Shown: piece by piece, positions 59,236 through 64,000 of the stretch | Layout: every line of letters starts with the position of its first letter | How positions within the stretch are numbered: the stretch's first letter is position 1 | Source of the DNA: Mya arenaria | Taxonomy: Eukaryota; Mollusca; Bivalvia; Myida; Myidae | Direction of reading: 5' to 3' | Assembly (NCBI RefSeq): GCF_026914265.1 | Contig: NC_069135.1 | Coordinates: forward strand, 62,610,738 to 62,674,737 | Length of the DNA stretch: 64,000 nt | Position numbers and translations under genes: made by a program | Notes under the pieces: model-generated | What the model saw: only the letters and a program-made list of their open reading frames with translations | Databases searched by the model: none | What the model was told of the DNA's origin: nothing

Positions 59236-59862
59236 ATGAGGATGTTCTTATGCGATGACAGCACATAATAAAGATAACAGCCTGAGGCAGAAATATTAAA
59301 GTATTTAATTTGAACAAAGTCAAGAGTGGGAGAAGGGGGCACTTTACTGAAGACTGCGTATGTTAGTGAGAATTAAAAGCCTGCAACGGAAGAAATTGAT
59401 GTTAATGTAAAAAAGAATATAATCTGTTTGGGCATATCTTTACCTTGAGAATACTATGACTAAATACATTGTCTAAATGATCACTTTTTCTAGCACATCA
59501 GATTGGCATTTCCGGTGAATTCAGCCATCCTTGAAAAATCCATCTGGACCCCACCCACTATGCCAGATTAGCCATTAGGATTATTCGTTTTATACGACGT
59601 TTTGGAAGTTTTACAAGCATCAAAAATATTATGGACGACAAATTTTAAGTAAAGTTGAATAAGAGTTGATATCATTAACAAATCTCCTTTTTTTCATAAC
59701 TAAAATTTATCCGTATACACTTCCCCATTGACAATTGAAAACATGTATCCCTTCAGGCCGCGTCTAATAACCCTGAAAAGACGAGTTACTGAAGGAACTT
59801 CTTGACGTATGCAATGAATAAAAATGACTGCGCATCATGTTTACAGTAAACATCATCGCATT
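59236..59862. other. Intergenic, nothing recognised
   Basis: No supported feature. Confidence 0.5.
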
Positions 59863-60575
59863 CGGTGGGTGGGTGAGTGAGTGAGTGAGTGAGTGAGTGA
59901 GTGAGTGAGTGAGTGAGTGAGTGAGTGAGTGAGTGAGTGAGTGAGTGAGTGAGTGAGTGAGTGAGTGAGTGAGTGAGTGAGTGAGTGAGTGAGTGAGTGA
60001 GTGAGTGAGTGAGTGAGTGAGTGAGTGAGTGAGTGAGTGAGTGAGTGAGTGAGTGAGTGAGTGGGTGGGTGGGTGAGTGAGTGAGTGAGTGAGTGAGTGA
60101 GTGAGTGAGTGAGTGAGTGAGTGAGTGAGTGAGTGAGTGAGTGAGTGAGTGAGTGAGTGAGTGAGTGAGTGAGTGAGTGAGTGAGTGAGTGAGTGAGTGA
60201 GTGAGTGAGTGAGTGAGTGAGTGAGTGAGTGAGTGAGTGAGTGAGTGAGTGAGTGAGTGAGAGAGAGAGAGAGAGAGAGTGAGTGAGTGAGTGAGTGAGT
60301 GAGTGAGTGAGTGAGTGAGTGAGTGAGTGAGTGAGTGAGTGAGTGAGTGAGTGAGTGAGTGAGTGAGTGAGTGAGTGAGTGAGTGAGTGAGTGAGTGAGT
60401 GAGTGAGTGAGTGAGTGAGTGAGTGAGTGAGTGAGTGAGTGAGTGAGTGAGTGAGTGAGTGAGTGAGTGAGTGAGTGAGTGAGTGAGTGAGTGAGTGAGT
60501 GAGTGAGTGAGTGAGTGAGTGAGTGAGTGAGTGAGTGAGTGAGTGAGTGAGTGAGTGAGAGAGTGAGTGAGTGAG
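59863..60575. repeat. Tetranucleotide satellite (GAGT)n
   Basis: About 0.7 kb of nearly pure GTGA units, interrupted by GGGTGGGTGGG near 60063 and by a GA run near 60260-60280. Every minus-strand frame reads as Ser-Leu-Thr-His repeats for up to 266 residues; these are artefacts. Confidence 0.97.
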
Positions 60576-60629
60576 CAAGTAATCAAGAACGCTGGTAGGG
60601 GCAGGCATGCAAGCAGGAAGGCAATGAAT

Positions 60630-60720
60630 CGTGCCGCTTGTTGTTTGTTGATTTAGAAGTGTTTATAAGGATCATAAATTATGGAGCCGTAATCAAGATT
60701 TGACCGAATAAGTACGCGGT
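60630..60720 (-). mobile_element. LINE reverse-transcriptase scrap
   Basis: The minus-strand reading gives LIRSNLDYGSIIYDPYKHF, a stop, then INKQQAARFI. This is the pattern found near the end of LINE RT domains (LeYgs..wdP... then QrrAaRfi), with a few residues deleted. The unrelated ORF at 60693-60926 overlaps it in another frame. The fragment is short. Confidence 0.6.
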
Positions 60721-61480
60721 CTTTCGACATTCAGCTTGGTAGTGGCAAATGTTTCTACGTAGGACGTATGATTTATAAAGATTGAGGGAGGGTCTGTATT
60801 TCTTTTTGCAGTAATATAATGAAACCTTTTGAAAAGATACTTCTGATTACGCAATTCGTTGGTGTTAACTGTGCCCAATGACGCCTGTTTGCTGGACCTG
60901 ACACTTGCGTTAAAAACATTGATCATGAATATTCTCCGGGATTAAAGTCACATTTCTTAAATCGCTCTAAGCCAGACGAATTCAAAATATCACCTCCAAT
61001 AGTGATACCGCTGAAAACGTCTTCGGTATTATTAAGAAAGAAACAAAAGGCAGATACAAAAAGCAATGCACATCAAGGCAGAATATTTTGTGACCTGTGC
61101 GAAGACACATTTTGTTCATGTGCTTTGAGTGAACGTAACACAGAAATTTTTAACATTGATCAGACACTGATTGAAGATATTTGCTTCAAAATTGTCCGAA
61201 CATTTGATTAATACAGTTTTACTAAGTATTTTGGAAACTACGCGGGGAAATAAAACAGACCCTAATATGAAACTTGCAAGAAAAATAAATATTGGTAAGC
61301 TTGCATAATATTGTTTGCTATTTAGGCGAAGATACTTTTACTCGAGAACAGTCAGATTTGACCCAAATTTATGTATACTGCTAGCATTGGTCTTGGTTGG
61401 TGATTTAAACCAAGATATTGTACAGATCTCAAACAGACTGTACACTTAATTAAAACTTGCCAGGTGCCATGCATGAAATC
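60721..61480. other. Intergenic, nothing recognised
   Basis: The plus-strand ORF at 61002-61211 (69 residues with FCDLCEDTFCSC) has no family that I can name and no supporting context. Confidence 0.45.
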
Positions 61481-61795
61481 CTTTTCACCCACCCTAGATA
61501 GAGAGTTCTATTTGGCCATGCTGGGATTCCTAATTTGGCGACGGATAAAGATAAAATGTACCCGTCGGCAACTACTTTTTTCTGTCATCACGCGATAACC
61601 TCCGCCGTGGAAACGTTTTCTTGTGGCAATATTTATAGCCAAAACAGATCATTTCTCGCTTTAAATGGCGCTTTAAATGTTTCCACGCTATATTCAAGAA
61701 GTAATGATGCACTCTCCTCAGAACTTTTCAATGAACTATTTGACTTTTTAGATATTTAGAATCACTACGCGCATCATGTTGACAACCACAAATGA
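61481..61795. mobile_element. Truncated relative of the 4.3-kb TIR element
   Basis: TTTTCACCCACCCTAGATAG, CCATGCTGGGATTCCTAAT, AAAGATAAAATGTACCC, ATTTCTCGCTTTAAATGG, TTCAAGAAGTAATGATGCA and CTCCTCAGAAC follow in the same order as the similar words at 4337-4670. The right terminal inverted repeat is not seen. The ORF at 61535-61759 is within it and is not called. Confidence 0.6.
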
Positions 61796-62275
61796 TCAAA
61801 CACACGCACACATGCACACAAGCACACAAATATACTAATCTTTTTCAAATGTAGTTTATTTCGGTAATTTATTTCACAAGTTCAATACCACTTCAAATGA
61901 CAAATAAGTGTCATCCGGCGTCAAAATTAAATGTAAATAACAATGGCTCAACACAATGAGAAGGTAATTTGTACAACGAATACTTTCAGTTGTGCATACA
62001 TGTAAATGCTATTGCATTTACAAGACAGCTTTAACGGTCATAGATTAAGACTTACTGAAATGAATCACTTTCATCTTGTCTATTTTTACATAATCAAACT
62101 TTGCTATATTGATTGGTACAATATCCAGGTACGACATTGTGCATCGTAATGTTTACAGGTGACAGTGTACCCAAAATGTTGGTCTCTTTCAAACATTTAT
62201 TTTACAATCCACGCGACATGTAATGACTCAAATAAATATAACAATAAATCGTATGATAAATTAATATAAATTTAC
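61796..62275. other. Downstream flank of gene I, outer part
   Basis: A short imperfect CA run lies at 61800-61830. From about 62035 (GGTCATAGATTAAGACTTAC) the sequence matches the outer downstream flanks of genes C, G and H. Confidence 0.6.
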
Positions 62276-63268
62276 TAGGGATGCAAACGAATATTCGAAT
62301 ATTAGATCAAACGTTTGGTATTCGAATGTCAAAATCGGTATTCGAATATTCGAAAAAAAAGTTCAATAAAGAGTATAATGATCATTTTGCCTACAACACT
62401 GTTGGTGTTTGTTTTTTTCTTGTTTTTCAAAGATTGACCCCTAATGCCAGAGGTGTGAATGTAATGACAATACACTACACTCGTGTCATATGTCATTCAG
62501 GGACTTATTGTTGGATACTATAAGAAGTCCCCCTACTTTTAAAATTACTGGCAAGAAATCGGCTAGTAATCGGCTTTAACACCAATGTGTTGCCTTGGCG
62601 GCAAATTAAGCTTAGCAACATAGCTCAAATCGCCGTGATGATATTGATGCCATGTGCTACAGTAATGTTGTTACATATGTGTGCTTTAAACTGTTCTCCA
62701 TGTTTCGATATAATGTTCGTGCTTTGAAATGTAAATGTAAAGTATAGGGTTTTAGGATATATTTCCTCAATTGTTGTACAATAGATGAGTCAAATCCACA
62801 TATATTTCCGTTTTATTATTTAACTATTTCTCGAGTTGTTTGAACTTTCCATTATAGTTATTTAGTCAATATAGAGGTCAATCTCAGAACGAGGCTGAAC
62901 GTCCTACGGAAAGACCCTCCATTTGTGCAAAACGCTATTTGACTAGGAATCCATCTAATTTCACATCGTTAACAAATATAAGAGCAGGGGAGTTGACATT
63001 ATTCGATATTGTTGTTTGATTGCTTATAAAGATTGCTTATTTCTTAATGAAAATCGAGAATTTCTAAAACACATTTGAGGAAAATCAGGGTCCACCGCGC
63101 GTACTGGCTACAACAAAATAAGGGATAAAAATACCCCGGCTATAACTTAAGCGAATGATGATAGAGGTTTACTATATCTTTTAAAATATGTATTTCGGTA
63201 ATCGAATATTCGATCGAAAGAATTACCAAATATTCGAATATCAAGTTTGCCATTTGTTTGCATCCCTA
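62276..63268. mobile_element. Non-autonomous hAT-like DNA transposon
   Basis: The ends are TAGGGATGCAAAC...GTTTGCATCCCTA, with subterminal CGAATATTCGAAT repeats on both sides. The 993-base element is flanked by a perfect 8-base target duplication AAATTTAC (62268-62275 and 63269-63276), the hallmark length for the hAT superfamily. Paralogous flanks of genes C, E and H lack it and serve as empty sites. No transposase ORF; the plus-strand ORF 62281-62523 is non-coding. Confidence 0.92.
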
Positions 63269-63276
63269 AAATTTAC

Positions 63277-63584
63277 ACAATATTTTCTAAATGTGTCATC
63301 ATAACAGGGATAAATTAAACAGGTACATGTGTTTTTCATATTTGATCAACTGAAATAAGAGCTGTATATGAACATCAACCTCAAAGGCTCTCTGCTAGGT
63401 AGTTAAGTTCTGAAGAGTATTACCAAACCCTCTTATGCAAACAAATATATTAGCCTACAAATTAGTATATCTGTTAAGCCTTTCATCATATGAAAACACA
63501 CTAGTGTGGGCTTTGCTTAAAAAACGACTCTATCACATTAAGATCACACGGAGACAAACTTTATTTTATCATGATTAGCAAAAT
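63277..63584. other. Downstream flank of gene I, inner part
   Basis: Matches the inner 3' flanks of the other TRIM-like genes. On the minus strand AATAAA at 63566-63561 lies about 20 bases past the stop. Confidence 0.6.
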
Positions 63585-64000
63585 TTAGATTTGAAACACA
63601 TTCAGTTTATCTGAAACTCCAGCGACAAACAACCTCTTTGTACGTATATCAAGAGCAACTGCCTTAGGTAGAAAGTCAAGAGGGTGTGGTAAAACACTCT
63701 GGACGTCTCCATTCGTCTTCACTCTAAACACATCCTTGCTGTTGTAGCTACATACGAGGATGGAACCATCAATATCCATGCACAGGCCCTCTGGACTATT
63801 CAGCTGGTCTGACTTCACAAGTAACTTAACATCGCCGTCACTTTTGATTTCTGTTATTGAATGTGTGCTATCACATGATACGTACATCGAACCAGTTGCC
63901 GGATCTTGTGTTGAACAGTGTGGATTAATGACAAATTGTTCTCCATTCTCGGTGGTTTCATTACTTAAGTCATTGATAACCCTGATTTGTTTTCCATCTT
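63585..64000 (-). CDS. TRIM-like gene I, C-terminal part, runs off the window
   Basis: The frame is open from the window edge to the stop at 63585 (about 138 residues). It reads DGKQIRVINDLSNETTENG at the edge, then PATGSMYVSCDSTHSITEIK, LCMDIDGSILVCSYNSKDVF and the KLNVFQI end. One Asn of the NND triplet found in paralogues is missing in frame. The B-boxes and coiled coil would lie to the right, outside the window, so intactness is unknown. Confidence 0.85.
   Translation of the reverse strand, partial: DGKQIRVINDLSNETTENGEQFVINPHCSTQDPATGSMYVSCDSTHSITEIKSDGDVKLLVKSDQLNSPEGLCMDIDGSILVCSYNSKDVFRVKTNGDVQSVLPHPLDFLPKAVALDIRTKRLFVAGVSDKLNVFQI

Noticed and set aside
59786..60608. ORFs of 251-266 residues of Ser-Leu-Thr-His
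   Set aside because: Tetranucleotide tract translated; two overlapping frames are open simultaneously.
61002..61211. 69-residue ORF with FCDLCEDTFCSC cysteine spacing
   Set aside because: Too short, no context or family; cysteines alone do not support a gene.
62281..62523. 80-residue ORF at the left end of the hAT-like element
   Set aside because: It begins in the terminal repeat and shows no transposase motif.

Overview
The window looks like nuclear DNA of a bivalve or other lophotrochozoan. It is AT-rich with large intergenic spaces. It contains one spliced gene of chitin-binding type-2 (CBM14, peritrophin-A) domains, an array of RING-less B-box/coiled-coil TRIM-like genes of the kind expanded in bivalves, and many repeats that resemble mollusc interspersed elements. 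A Dreissena-like bivalve is my guess; no single sequence here proves the species. There is no sign of bacterial organisation.

Region 1 (about 0.8-9.9 kb) is a small minus-strand cluster of secreted chitin-binding protein genes. The gene at 7931-9570 has three exons with matching splice phases and four CBM14-like modules. A decayed paralogue lies at 2419-3246. A shared upstream block occurs three times (about 1255, 3420 and 9757), and a shared 3' block occurs twice (about 875-1235 and 7385-7700). The history is therefore duplication followed by loss.

Region 2 (about 10-17.3 kb) has no convincing gene. It holds a diverged 0.5-kb tandem duplication, a 42-bp minisatellite, a roughly 59-bp minisatellite and T-rich repeats.

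Region 3 (18.2 kb to the window end) is an array of single-exon TRIM-like genes, all on the minus strand. Three full-length copies are intact (27378-28982, 39420-41012, 48388-49992) and a fourth (53997-55601) is also complete. A fifth copy, open as far as visible, runs off the right edge (63585-64000). Four more are broken or truncated (18267-19861, 21692-23023, 34604-35783, 37663-38640), and a C-terminal scrap lies at 25296-25613. Each intact protein has two zinc-binding B-box-like modules, a coiled coil and a C-terminal propeller-like half, with no RING. Homology between copies extends many hundreds of bases beyond the ORFs, so large DNA units were duplicated. Retrocopies would not carry these flanks.

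Between the genes lie several well-delimited mobile elements: a 993-bp hAT-like element with a perfect 8-bp target duplication; a Tc1-like element with a dead transposase inserted at TA inside a 40-bp satellite; two members of a palindromic fold-back family sharing a centre motif; a terminal-inverted-repeat element at 4.3-4.8 kb with a relative at 61.5 kb; and LINE remnants. The satellites are two related pentanucleotide tracts of about 1.1 kb each, a tetranucleotide tract of about 0.7 kb, a 21-bp minisatellite and a 40-bp family seen at five or more places. Long ORFs inside these satellites are artefacts of their unit length or lack of stops.
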